DNA from: Gammaproteobacteria bacterium HGW-Gammaproteobacteria-13
GTDB lineage: Bacteria > Pseudomonadota > Gammaproteobacteria > Pseudomonadales > Pseudomonadaceae
DNA length: 64,000 nucleotides
Assembly: GCA_002840155.1 (NCBI GenBank)
Contig: PGZH01000007.1
Location: 152,858 to 216,857, forward strand
Direction of reading: 5' to 3'
The notes beneath the pieces are model-generated. The model worked only from the letters and a program-made list of their open reading frames with translations. It had not been told where the DNA came from and did no database searches. Each line of letters begins with the position of its first letter. Within the stretch, counting starts at the first letter, position 1. Of this stretch, positions 8,335-16,424 are shown piece by piece. Position numbers and translations under genes: made by a program.

Positions 8335-8907
8335 TTAGCCAAACAGCGACTTGAGGTCGACATCGGCTTTTTCGCCTTCGCTGAACTCCAGCAGCGCCGC
8401 TTCCTTGAAAGCGAAAGCGCGAGCGACGATCACGTCAGGGAACTGCTCGATGCGCACGTTGTTCAGGTTGACCGCCTCGTTGTAAAGCTCGCGGCGGTCG
8501 GCAATGCCGTTTTCCAGGCCGCTGATACGCTGCTGCAGATGCTGGAAGCTCTCGTTGGCTTTCAGTTCCGGGTAGTTCTCGGCCAAGGCAAACAGCTGAC
8601 CGAGGCCGGCGCGCAGCCCTGTCTCGGCCTTGCCCAGGGCATTCATGTCACCCTTGGCCTGTGCGCTGGAAACTGCCTGGCGTGCGGCAATCACCGCTTC
8701 CAGGGTGCCGCGCTCGTGCTGCATGTATTGCTTGCAGGTTTCCACCAGCTTGGGCAATTCCTCATGGCGCTGCTTGAGCATCACATCGATGTTCGACCAG
8801 GCCTTGCTCACGCCGTGCTTCAAACGCACCAGCGCGTTGTAGAGCATCACGGCATACGCCGCGAGGAGGACCAACAGCACAATGATGACAACACTGGTAA
8901 GGCTCAT
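8335..8907 (-). CDS. lemA: LemA family protein
   Basis: This 190-residue protein has one N-terminal membrane anchor (SVVIIVLLVLLAAYAVMLYN) followed by a helical domain with family motifs: LKHGVSKAWSNIDVMLKQRH, LVETCKQYMQHE and YNEAVNLNNVRIEQFPDV. LemA proteins are widespread helical-bundle membrane proteins of uncertain function. They are not the LemA/GacS sensor kinase, despite the name. I took the ATG at 8907, which has AGGAG upstream, rather than earlier in-frame codons. It is co-transcribed with the GIDE-domain gene, a pairing also known in P. aeruginosa from memory. Confidence 0.9.
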   Translation of the reverse strand: MSLTSVVIIVLLVLLAAYAVMLYNALVRLKHGVSKAWSNIDVMLKQRHEELPKLVETCKQYMQHERGTLEAVIAARQAVSSAQAKGDMNALGKAETGLRAGLGQLFALAENYPELKANESFQHLQQRISGLENGIADRRELYNEAVNLNNVRIEQFPDVIVARAFAFKEAALLEFSEGEKADVDLKSLFG

Positions 8908-9024
8908 GCGGAACTCCTGAGTGGTTCTTGAAGGCAGCTGTGTGGGCATTTTAGCCGTATCAAATGGCCCAATCGCAGAGTTTGCCCACAGCTTGCGGTG
9001 AAAAAGCTGCATTGACCCTTTGCG

Positions 9025-9043
9025 CAAAATGAAAATCTTTCGC
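9025..9043 (+). promoter_or_regulatory. Fur-box candidate upstream of icmP
   Basis: CAAAATGAAAATCTTTCGC matches 13 of 19 positions of the Fur consensus GATAATGATAATCATTATC, including the central AATGA and AATC blocks. It lies 65 bases before the icmP start. Iron-repressed expression is inferred. Confidence 0.6.
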
Positions 9044-9107
9044 ATTATGTTTCGGCTTTTGTACCCGCGCGCGTGGGTGCTTACTCTCACCAGCAAAGGA
9101 TTCCGCC

Positions 9108-10442
9108 ATGCTTCGTATGCCCCTGGCCTCTGCCAGCCTGCTTGCCATCGCCATTTCACTCGCCGGTTGCGGTGAAGACAAAGCGCCAGCCAGCCAAGCC
9201 GCCGCACCTGCTGCCAGCAGCGCCAGCGCCCCGGCAGCAGCCACCAGCCAAGTCGATGAAGCCGCCAGCAAAGCTGTGGTCAGCCACTACGCAGACCTGG
9301 CCCTGGCCGTATTCAGCGACGCCGCCAGCACTGGCAAAACCCTGCAAGCAGCCGTAGACGCCCTGCTCGCCAACCCGAATGACGACACCCTGAAAGCCGC
9401 CCGCGAAGCCTGGCTGGCAGCCCGTGTGCCGTATATGCAAAGTGAAGTGTTCCGCTTCGGCAACGCCGTGGTCGACGATTGGGAAGGCCAGCTGAACGCC
9501 TGGCCGCTGGACGAAGGCCTGATCGACTACGTTGCCGCCGATTACCAGCACGCCCTGGGCAACCCAGGCGCGCAGGCCAACATCATCGCCAACACCGAGA
9601 TCCAGGTCGGCGAAGACAAGCTCGATGTCAGCACCATCACCCCGGAGCTGCTGGCCAGCCTGAATGAACTGGGCGGCTCCGAAGCCAACGTCGCCACCGG
9701 CTACCATGCCATCGAATTCCTCCTCTGGGGCCAAGACCTCAACGGCAGCGGCCCAGGTGCCGGCGAGCGCCCAGCCAGCGATTATGTGGTGGGTGAAGGC
9801 GCCACTGGCGGCAACAACGAGCGCCGTCGCGCCTTCCTCAAGGCTGCCACCGACCTGCTGGTCAGCGACCTCGATGCAATGGTCGGCGAATGGCAAGCCG
9901 GCAAAACCGACAACTACCGCGCCACGCTGGAAGCTGACACTGCTGAAAACGGCCTGCGCAAGATGCTCTTCGGCATGGGCAGCCTGTCCCTCGGCGAACT
10001 GGCCGGCGAGCGTATGAAGGTCGCACTGGAAGCCAACTCCACCGAAGACGAGCACGACTGCTTCAGCGACAACACCCACAACTCGCACTTCTACAACGGC
10101 AAAGGTATTCGCAACGTCTACCTGGGCGAGTACAAGAAGGTCGACGGAACCACCCTGACCGGCCCAAGCCTGTCGTCGCTGGTGGCCAAGGTTGACACCG
10201 CCGCTGACAGCACCCTGAAAGCCGATCTCGAAGCAACCGAAGGCAAGCTGCAGGCGCTGGTCGACAGCGCGAACAACGGCAAGCACTTCGATCAGCTGAT
10301 CGCCGCCGACAACGCCGAAGGCCAGCAGATCGTTCGTGATGCCATTGCTGCTCTGGTCAAGCAGACCGGCGCAATCGAACAAGCCGCCGGCAAGCTGGGT
10401 ATCAGTGATCTGAATCCGGATACCGCCGACCACAGCTTCTAA
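9108..10442 (+). CDS. icmP: Imelysin family lipoprotein (IcmP, M75)
   Basis: This 444-residue protein has a lipoprotein signal ending SLAGC (Cys21), a low-complexity Ala/Ser/Pro linker and an imelysin domain. The family GxHxxE motif is present as GYHAIE (His200, Glu203). In P. aeruginosa the orthologue IcmP was described as an insulin-cleaving metalloproteinase. More recent work on the family favours an iron-binding role, and the upstream Fur-box-like sequence agrees. AAAGGA lies before the ATG. It is followed by a strong terminator, so it is a separate transcript from the di-haem gene downstream. Confidence 0.9.
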   Translation: MLRMPLASASLLAIAISLAGCGEDKAPASQAAAPAASSASAPAAATSQVDEAASKAVVSHYADLALAVFSDAASTGKTLQAAVDALLANPNDDTLKAAREAWLAARVPYMQSEVFRFGNAVVDDWEGQLNAWPLDEGLIDYVAADYQHALGNPGAQANIIANTEIQVGEDKLDVSTITPELLASLNELGGSEANVATGYHAIEFLLWGQDLNGSGPGAGERPASDYVVGEGATGGNNERRRAFLKAATDLLVSDLDAMVGEWQAGKTDNYRATLEADTAENGLRKMLFGMGSLSLGELAGERMKVALEANSTEDEHDCFSDNTHNSHFYNGKGIRNVYLGEYKKVDGTTLTGPSLSSLVAKVDTAADSTLKADLEATEGKLQALVDSANNGKHFDQLIAADNAEGQQIVRDAIAALVKQTGAIEQAAGKLGISDLNPDTADHSF

Positions 10443-10490
10443 GCTGCGTAGGACTTGCTGCGACTCACGAAGTCCTGGCGTGTAGTGATG

Positions 10491-10528
10491 AAAAAGCCGC
10501 GACTCCTTACCCGAGTCGCGGCTTTTTT
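10491..10528 (+). terminator. Rho-independent terminator after icmP
   Basis: AAAAAGCCGCGACTC pairs with GAGTCGCGGCTTTTTT around a short loop, followed by a T run. It starts 48 bases after the icmP stop. Confidence 0.92.
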
Positions 10529-10556
10529 ACGCCAGCCATTTTTATGGCGAGAAGGA

Positions 10557-10618
10557 TGTGGGAGGGGCTTCAGCCGCGACAACCAGCGCCGAAGCTCGCC
10601 GCTGAAGCGCCTCCCACA
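10557..10618. repeat. REP-like imperfect inverted repeat
   Basis: TGTGGGAGGGGCTTCAGC at the left and, inverted, TGTGGGAGGCGCTTCAGC at the right form an imperfect palindrome of about 62 bp. The GTGGGAG...TTCAGC core is the style of Pseudomonas REP/BIME elements. It lies between the icmP terminator and the next promoter, the usual extragenic setting. Confidence 0.75.
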
Positions 10619-10735
10619 GTGGATCGTTGGCTGGCCCCGATCACGGCCGAGCACGCCCCTACAGGGCCGAAATCGCCGACAACAGTCAGCTCGGATATAG
10701 CCTTTTTTGGCACCCTGCGACCTTTGACCACCAGC

Positions 10736-10754
10736 GATAATGCAAATCTGTCTT
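10736..10754 (+). promoter_or_regulatory. Fur-box candidate upstream of the di-haem operon
   Basis: GATAATGCAAATCTGTCTT matches 13 of 19 positions of the Fur consensus, with a perfect left GATAATG half and the central AATC. It lies 62 bases before the start at 10816. Together with the site at 9025 it suggests that both halves of the locus respond to iron. Confidence 0.6.
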
Positions 10755-10815
10755 ATTTAAAACGGGCCAGGCTGTTAAGATCAGCCGCCTGTTTTTCTGT
10801 TGCGGATGTCCTTTC

Positions 10816-12231
10816 ATGTTTGCCCCGCATCGCATTGCGCTGCTGTTGGCCTTGGGCCTGAGCCTGGTCGCCTGCGATAAGACTCCCCAGTTCACCCAAG
10901 CCGAGCCCGGCGAAGCCCTGTCCGCAGGCAGCACCACCGTGCGCAAGGCTGACCAGAACGCTTTCTCCCTGCCCTCCGCCAACCTGTCGCCGTCACGCCG
11001 CCTGGATTTCAGCGTCGGCAACAGCTTCTTCCGCAACCCCTGGGTTACCGCCCCCGCCACCACCACCGCGCGTGACGGCCTAGGCCCGCTGTTCAACACC
11101 AACGCCTGCCAGAACTGCCATATCAAGGACGGCCGCGGCCATCCGCCGGCGCCTGACGCGATCAGTTCGGTGTCGATGTTGGTGCGCCTGTCGATTCCAG
11201 CGCGCAGCGAACACGCCGCAATCATCCAGCGCCTCGGCGTGCTGGCCGAGCCCACCTACGGCGCTCAGCTGCAGGACATGGCCAACCCGGGCGTCGCGCC
11301 CGAGGGCAAGGTGCGCGTCAGTTACAGCACGCAGCTGCTCAGCTTTGCCGATGGCACCCAGGTCGAGCTGCGCCAACCCAGCCTGGAAATCAGCCAGCTC
11401 GGTTATGGTGCCCTGCATCCCGACACGCTGTTTTCCGCGCGCATCGCCCCGCCGATGATTGGCCTTGGCCTGCTCGAAGCCATTCCCGAAGCGGCCATCC
11501 TGGCCAATGCCGACCCGGATGACCGCAATGGTGATGGCATTTCCGGTCGCGCCAACCAGGTCTGGGACCGCGAACAACAACGCACGGTGCTCGGTCGTTT
11601 CGGCTGGAAAGCTGGACAACCAACCCTCAACCAGCAGAACGCCGAAGCCTTTGCCAATGACATGGGCCTGACCAGCGGCCTAATCAGCCAGGACAACTGC
11701 ACCGAGGCACAGACGGACTGCCGCAGCGCGCCCCATGGCGGCGAGCCCGAGGTCAGCGACAATATCCTCGCCAGTGTGCTGTTCTACACCCGCAACCTCG
11801 GCGTACCCGCGCGTCGTGGCGCAGACACGCCGCAGGTGCTGGCTGGCAAGAACCTGTTCTACCAGGCTGGTTGCCAGGGCTGCCATACCCCGCAGTTCAC
11901 CACCGCCAGTGACGCCGCCGAACCCGAACTGGCCAATCAGCTGATTCGCCCCTACAGCGACTTGCTGCTGCATGACATGGGCGAAGGCCTGGCTGACAAT
12001 CGCCCGGAATTTCTCGCCAGCGGCCGCGAATGGCGCACCCCGCCACTCTGGGGCATCGGTCTGACCGAAACAGTCAACGGTCACACCCAGTTCCTGCATG
12101 ACGGCCGCGCGCGCAACCTGCTGGAGGCCATCCTCTGGCACGGCGGTGAAGCCGAAGCAGCCAAGCAGCAGGTACTGACTTTCAATGCCGATGAGCGCAG
12201 CGCGCTGTTGGCTTTTCTGAATTCCTTGTAA
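10816..12231 (+). CDS. Di-haem oxidoreductase-like lipoprotein (DHOR family)
   Basis: This 471-residue protein has a lipobox LVAC (Cys20) and two c-type haem sites, CQNCH (residues 98-102) and CQGCH (353-357), in the pattern of the putative di-haem oxidoreductase (thiol oxidoreductase/peroxidase-like) family. It should sit in the periplasm or on the outer membrane. The conserved DGRARNLLEAILWHGGEAE near the C-terminus is typical. It starts a three-gene unit with an imelysin gene 10 bp downstream and a DUF1513 gene after that, as in P. aeruginosa PA4371-PA4373 from memory. A role in periplasmic iron redox chemistry is inferred. Confidence 0.88.
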   Translation: MFAPHRIALLLALGLSLVACDKTPQFTQAEPGEALSAGSTTVRKADQNAFSLPSANLSPSRRLDFSVGNSFFRNPWVTAPATTTARDGLGPLFNTNACQNCHIKDGRGHPPAPDAISSVSMLVRLSIPARSEHAAIIQRLGVLAEPTYGAQLQDMANPGVAPEGKVRVSYSTQLLSFADGTQVELRQPSLEISQLGYGALHPDTLFSARIAPPMIGLGLLEAIPEAAILANADPDDRNGDGISGRANQVWDREQQRTVLGRFGWKAGQPTLNQQNAEAFANDMGLTSGLISQDNCTEAQTDCRSAPHGGEPEVSDNILASVLFYTRNLGVPARRGADTPQVLAGKNLFYQAGCQGCHTPQFTTASDAAEPELANQLIRPYSDLLLHDMGEGLADNRPEFLASGREWRTPPLWGIGLTETVNGHTQFLHDGRARNLLEAILWHGGEAEAAKQQVLTFNADERSALLAFLNSL

Positions 12232-12241
12232 GGAGCTGCAG

Positions 12242-13303
12242 ATGATCCGCTCACCCCTCACGCTTGCCCTGCTCAGCCTCACCCTCAGCGCCTGCAGCCC
12301 AAGCGATCCGCAGCAGCAGGTCAGCCGTGCGCTCACCGATGGCGTGTTGCTGCCGATCTACAGCGCCTGGAGCGAAGCCGACCGCCAACTGGCCGTCAGC
12401 GGCCAGGCCTTCTGCACGGGCCAGCAGAACCTCGCCGAGGCCCGCCAAGCCTTCGCCAGTGCGCAAAGCGCCTGGGCTGCCGTGCAACCGGTGGCCTTCG
12501 GCCCACTGGCGGAAGGCAACCGCGCCTGGCAGGTGCAGTTCTGGCCGGACAAGAAGAACCTGGTAGCGCGTCAGGTCGAAGCACTGGTCAACAGCAAACC
12601 CGAGCTGACTCCGGCCGATCTGGATAAATCCAGCGTGGTGGTGCAAGGCCTGACCGCCTATGAATACCTGCTGTTCGATCCAGCCATCGACCTGAGCGTC
12701 GCCGAACAGAAAACCCGCTACTGCCCGCTGATCGTCGCCATCGGTCAACACCAGCAAGTGCTGGCCGCCGATGTGCTGAGCCAGTGGCAAGCCAAGGACG
12801 GCATGGCCGCCCTGCTGAAAAACTTTCCCAACGCGCGCTACGCCGAAGCACCAGAAGCGGTAGCGGAACTGCTGCGCACCCAGGTCAGCGCCATCGACGG
12901 GCTGAAGAAGAAACTCGGCACGCCACTCGGCCGCCAGAGCAAAGGCCAGCCGCAGCCCTATCAGGCCGAAGCCTGGCGCAGCAAAGCCAGCCTGGCCAAC
13001 CTCGCTGCCAGCCTGGCCAGCGCCGAACGCATCTGGCTGGGCGCCGAACAGGACGGCATCCAGGCGCTGCTTGGCAGTGATCAAAACGCGCTGAAACAAC
13101 GCATCAACGCCGCCTACAGCGACACCCGCCAGCGCCTGGCCGCCGCCCAGCGCCCGCTCGGCGAACTGCTTGGCGATGAGGCCGGCCGCACCGAGGTCAA
13201 CGCCCTGTACGACAGCCTGAATGTGCTGCACCGCCTGCATGAAGGCGAGCTGGCGAAAGTGCTGGGTATCCAGCTGGGCTTTAACGCCCATGACGGCGAC
13301 TAA
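12242..13303 (+). CDS. Second imelysin-type lipoprotein with a degenerate motif
   Basis: This 353-residue protein has a lipoprotein signal ending LSAC (Cys18) and an imelysin-like helical domain. The position of the GxHxxE motif reads GLTAYEYLLF, so the metal-binding histidine of icmP is missing while the glutamate remains. GAGCTGCAG just before the ATG supplies a ribosome site. It lies 10 bp after the di-haem gene and 3 bp before the DUF1513 gene. The operon thus carries a variant imelysin, and icmP beside it a canonical one; whether the variant binds iron differently or acts as a partner is unknown. Confidence 0.82.
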   Translation: MIRSPLTLALLSLTLSACSPSDPQQQVSRALTDGVLLPIYSAWSEADRQLAVSGQAFCTGQQNLAEARQAFASAQSAWAAVQPVAFGPLAEGNRAWQVQFWPDKKNLVARQVEALVNSKPELTPADLDKSSVVVQGLTAYEYLLFDPAIDLSVAEQKTRYCPLIVAIGQHQQVLAADVLSQWQAKDGMAALLKNFPNARYAEAPEAVAELLRTQVSAIDGLKKKLGTPLGRQSKGQPQPYQAEAWRSKASLANLAASLASAERIWLGAEQDGIQALLGSDQNALKQRINAAYSDTRQRLAAAQRPLGELLGDEAGRTEVNALYDSLNVLHRLHEGELAKVLGIQLGFNAHDGD

Positions 13304-13306
13304 AGC

Positions 13307-14407
13307 ATGCAGATCAATCGTAGAGCATTCCTCGGTCTCACCGGCGCGGCGCTGGCCGCCAGCGCCCTAGGTGGCTGGACATTGATGCACAGCGGCGCGC
13401 AGCCGCTGCTGCTATCGGCGCGCAATGACAACGCTGGCAAACACTTTGCGGTGGGTTACCGGCTGGATGGCAGCCAGGTGTTTGCCACCCAGGTCAACGA
13501 GCGCTGCCACGATGTGATCGGTCATCCATTTCTGCCGATGGCACTGTATGTCGGCCGTCGCCCGAGCACCCAGAGCTACCTGATCGACACCCGCGACGGC
13601 CGCCTGCTGCAGACCCTGAATACGCCCAAGCAGCGCCACTTCTACGGCCATGCGGTGTTCCACAAGGACGGCGAATGGCTGTACGCCACCGAGAACGACA
13701 CCGCCGATCCCGGTCGCGGCGTACTCGGCGTCTATCGCCTACAAGGTGAACAGTTGCTGCGCAGCAGCGAGCTGTCGACCCACGGCATCGGCCCGCACCA
13801 GCTGCTCTGGCTGCCGGATGGCGAAACCCTGGCGGTGGCCAATGGCGGCATCCGCACCGAAGCCGACAGCCGGGTGGAAATGAACCTCGACGCCATGGAC
13901 TCCAGCCTGGTGCTGCTGCGCCGCGACGGCAGCCTGCTCAGCCAGGAGCAGCTGCCCGAACGAATGAACAGCGTGCGCCATATGGCGGTGGCCAGCGACG
14001 GCACCCTGGTGACCGGCCAGCAATATATGGGCGAGATCAGCGATGTGGTGCCGCTGCTGGCGATCAAGCGCCCTGGCCAGCCCTTCCAGCACTTCCCGGT
14101 GGCCGATGCGCAGCGCCAGCTGATGAACCAGTACACCGCCAGCGTGGCGATCCACAGCGAGCTGCGCCTGCTGGCGCTGACCGCACCGCGCGGCAACCGG
14201 GTATTTATCTGGGACCTGGACAGCGCCGAACTGCGCCTGGATGCGCCCCTGGCCGACTGCGCCGGAGTGGGCGCGGTGGCTGAAGGCTTTGTGGTCAGCA
14301 GTGGCGTCGGCCGTTGCCGCCTGTACGACTGCCGCAGCGCCCAGATCAGCAGCCAGCCCCTGCAACTCCCCGCCGGCCTGTGGGACAACCACCTGCGCCT
14401 GGTCTAA
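13307..14407 (+). CDS. Tat-exported DUF1513 protein (predicted beta-propeller)
   Basis: This 366-residue protein starts MQINRRAFLGLTGAALAASA, a twin-arginine signal (RR at 5-6), so it is exported folded, perhaps with a cofactor. The mature part shows repeated strand motifs such as GYRLDGSQVFATQ, GHAVFHKDGEWLYATEND and GIGPHQLLWLPDGETLAVANGG, as in seven-bladed propellers of DUF1513. It starts three bases after the preceding stop and ends the operon. Function is unknown; the setting suggests handling of iron or haem in the periplasm. Confidence 0.85.
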   Translation: MQINRRAFLGLTGAALAASALGGWTLMHSGAQPLLLSARNDNAGKHFAVGYRLDGSQVFATQVNERCHDVIGHPFLPMALYVGRRPSTQSYLIDTRDGRLLQTLNTPKQRHFYGHAVFHKDGEWLYATENDTADPGRGVLGVYRLQGEQLLRSSELSTHGIGPHQLLWLPDGETLAVANGGIRTEADSRVEMNLDAMDSSLVLLRRDGSLLSQEQLPERMNSVRHMAVASDGTLVTGQQYMGEISDVVPLLAIKRPGQPFQHFPVADAQRQLMNQYTASVAIHSELRLLALTAPRGNRVFIWDLDSAELRLDAPLADCAGVGAVAEGFVVSSGVGRCRLYDCRSAQISSQPLQLPAGLWDNHLRLV

Positions 14408-14446
14408 GCGCCCCAGCGCTGAATCTGTAATACGCCTGCGGCACGC

Positions 14447-14473
14447 TAAAGAACGCTGCCGCAGAGCCGATCT
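14447..14473 (+). promoter_or_regulatory. FliA (sigma-28) promoter candidate for the chemoreceptor
   Basis: TAAA (14447-14450) is followed after 15 bases by GCCGATCT (14466-14473), against the consensus TAAA-N15-GCCGATAA. The spacing is exact and the -10 matches six of eight. It lies about 125 bases before the chemoreceptor start, which fits flagellar-class control of chemotaxis genes. Confidence 0.65.
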
Positions 14474-14598
14474 ATACTCCTAGCTAGCCGTTGCTTCCAG
14501 GCACCCGGCCCAGCCGATACCAGTCGATAGGGATCTTCGCAGTTAGGGCGCGTTCTGCGTCACTGGCATCCCGCCTTCCACACTCAGGGGTATCACCC

Positions 14599-16224
14599 AT
14601 GTTTCTGCAAAAATCCTTGCGCGCGCAAATTCTCGCCCTGCTCGGCGGCAGCCTGGCGCTGATTCTGGTCACGGCACTGGCTTGCTTCAGCTTCCTTTCC
14701 AGCGGCATGCAGGCCTACCGCAGCCTGCTTGATGGCCCGCTGGAGGCCTCGGCACTGATCGATTCGACCAACCTGAACTTCAAGACCCAGGTACAGGAAT
14801 GGAAAAACGTCCTACTGCGTGGCAGCGACAAAGCCCAGCTGGACAAATACTGGAGCCAGTTTGAGGCGCAGGAACGCAAGGTCCAGGAGTTACTGGGCAA
14901 ATTGAGCGAAGAGGCTGGTAACGACCGCGAACTGAAGACCAAGGTCGATACATTGCGCAGCGAACACCAGACGCTCGGCGCCAACTACCGCAAGGGTCGC
15001 GATGCCTTTGTCGCTGCCGGCGGTGACGCTGCGGTTGGCGACAAGGCGGTGTCCGGTATTGACCGCAACACCGCACAACAATTGGAGGTCCTGTCCAGCG
15101 AGTTGCATAAACAGAGCCTGGAGCAGGCCAGCCTGATCAACGCTGCGGCCGACCGCACCATCACCCTCGGCACCCTGCTGATGCTCGGCGCCACCGTGGT
15201 GATTGCGCTGTTCAGCCTGTGGCTGGTCAACCGTAACCTGATCAACCCGATTCGCGAGCTGATCGAGCATATCGCCCAGCTTAGCCAGGGCAACTTCGGC
15301 AAGCGTGTCGACTCCACTCGCCAGGACGAGTTGGGCAACCTGGCCGTTGCCGCAAATATCCTGCGCGACTTCCTCTCCGACACCTTTACCCGCTTGAAGC
15401 GCAGCACCGCTGACCTGGACACCGCCAGCGGCGAACTCAACTCCATCGCCACGCTGATGGCCCAGGGCACCCGCGAGCAGTTCTCGCGCACCGACCAGGT
15501 CGCCACGGCCATGCATGAAATGTCCGCCACGGCCCAGGAGGTCGCCCGCCACGCCGCCGAAGCCGCCGGCGCGGCCGATGCCGCCGACAGCGCCGCGCGC
15601 CAGGGCGAAACAGTGATGCAGGCAACCATCAAGACCATCACCGACATTCGCGGTGAGATCAGCAACACCTCGGAGGTGATTCGCCGCCTGGAAGCCGACA
15701 GCGGGCGCATCGGCAAGGTACTGGAAGTGATTCGCGGCATCGCCGAACAGACCAACCTGCTGGCGCTCAACGCCGCCATCGAAGCCGCCCGCGCCGGCGA
15801 ACAGGGCCGTGGCTTTGCCGTGGTAGCGGACGAGGTGCGCACCCTAGCGCAGCGCACCGCCGAGTCCACTGCAGAAATCCACCAGATCATCGACACCGTA
15901 CAAACCGGTGCAGTGAATGCAGTGCGCGCCATCGAAAGCGGTCAGCACCGCAGCGAGGAAGGCGTGACTCAGGTCACCGAGGCCGGCGCCACGCTGCAGC
16001 TGATCACCAGCGCGGTGGAAGCGATTCGCGATATGAACCGGCAGATCGCCACCGCCGCCGAAGAACAGACCTCGGTGGCGGAAGACATCTCGCGCAACCT
16101 CACCGAAATCACCGCCATCGCCACGGCCAACCAGGAGAACGTGCAGCGCACCGAAAGCGCCGGGCAAAACCTGCAAGTGCTCTCCGGGCAACTCAACGAA
16201 GTGACCCAGCGCCTGAGTGCCTGA
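14599..16224 (+). CDS. Methyl-accepting chemotaxis protein
   Basis: This 541-residue chemoreceptor has a first membrane helix at about residues 12-34, a periplasmic domain of about 155 residues of four-helix-bundle size, a second helix at about 191-211, a HAMP domain and a cytoplasmic signalling domain. The hairpin tip carries EVIRGIAEQTNLLALNAAIE and RGFAVVADEVRTLAQRTAES, the CheA/CheW contact region. The ATG at 14599 was preferred over an upstream start because it begins a normal MFLQKSLRAQILALL helix. A FliA-type promoter precedes it. The ligand is unknown. In PAO1, from memory, no receptor gene lies between the DUF1513 gene and mexV. Confidence 0.93.
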   Translation: MFLQKSLRAQILALLGGSLALILVTALACFSFLSSGMQAYRSLLDGPLEASALIDSTNLNFKTQVQEWKNVLLRGSDKAQLDKYWSQFEAQERKVQELLGKLSEEAGNDRELKTKVDTLRSEHQTLGANYRKGRDAFVAAGGDAAVGDKAVSGIDRNTAQQLEVLSSELHKQSLEQASLINAAADRTITLGTLLMLGATVVIALFSLWLVNRNLINPIRELIEHIAQLSQGNFGKRVDSTRQDELGNLAVAANILRDFLSDTFTRLKRSTADLDTASGELNSIATLMAQGTREQFSRTDQVATAMHEMSATAQEVARHAAEAAGAADAADSAARQGETVMQATIKTITDIRGEISNTSEVIRRLEADSGRIGKVLEVIRGIAEQTNLLALNAAIEAARAGEQGRGFAVVADEVRTLAQRTAESTAEIHQIIDTVQTGAVNAVRAIESGQHRSEEGVTQVTEAGATLQLITSAVEAIRDMNRQIATAAEEQTSVAEDISRNLTEITAIATANQENVQRTESAGQNLQVLSGQLNEVTQRLSA

Positions 16225-16252
16225 CGTCCAGAGGTCAGTACAGCGCAACAAA

Positions 16253-16280
16253 CAAAATGCCAGCATATGCTGGCATTTTG
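16253..16280 (+). terminator. Perfect 28-bp palindrome, probable terminator
   Basis: CAAAATGCCAGCATATGCTGGCATTTTG is copied here in two halves: CAAAATGCCAGCAT and ATGCTGGCATTTTG, a perfect palindrome. It lies 28 bases after the chemoreceptor stop and its 3' arm ends in TTTTG, so a terminator is most likely. The absence of any unpaired loop also fits an operator, but no regulator gene is near. Confidence 0.6.
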
Positions 16281-16342
16281 CTTAAAAAGCACTTGATCAA
16301 TCAGGCAAGTTTTGTACAACGCTATTTTGCAAATGCGAATCT

Positions 16343-16371
16343 TTGACAGGCCTTTGCGCGAGGTCTAATGT
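16343..16371 (+). promoter_or_regulatory. Sigma-70 promoter of mexVW
   Basis: A perfect -35 TTGACA (16343-16348) is followed after 17 bases by a poor -10 TAATGT (16366-16371), 53 bases before the mexV start. The weak -10 fits a pump operon that is normally low. A Fur-like sequence (16329-16347, 12 of 19) overlaps the -35 and is reported separately. Confidence 0.55.
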
Positions 16372-16424
16372 GCCCCTCTTGCCTATTCCCAGGCTATCCA
16401 ACCGCCTTGCCAAGGAACCGGAAT

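Noticed and set aside
9156-10433. 425-codon minus-strand open frame opposite icmP
   Set aside because: Shadow frame: low-complexity Val/Gly/Ala content and no ribosome site, while icmP has a signal peptide and a conserved motif.
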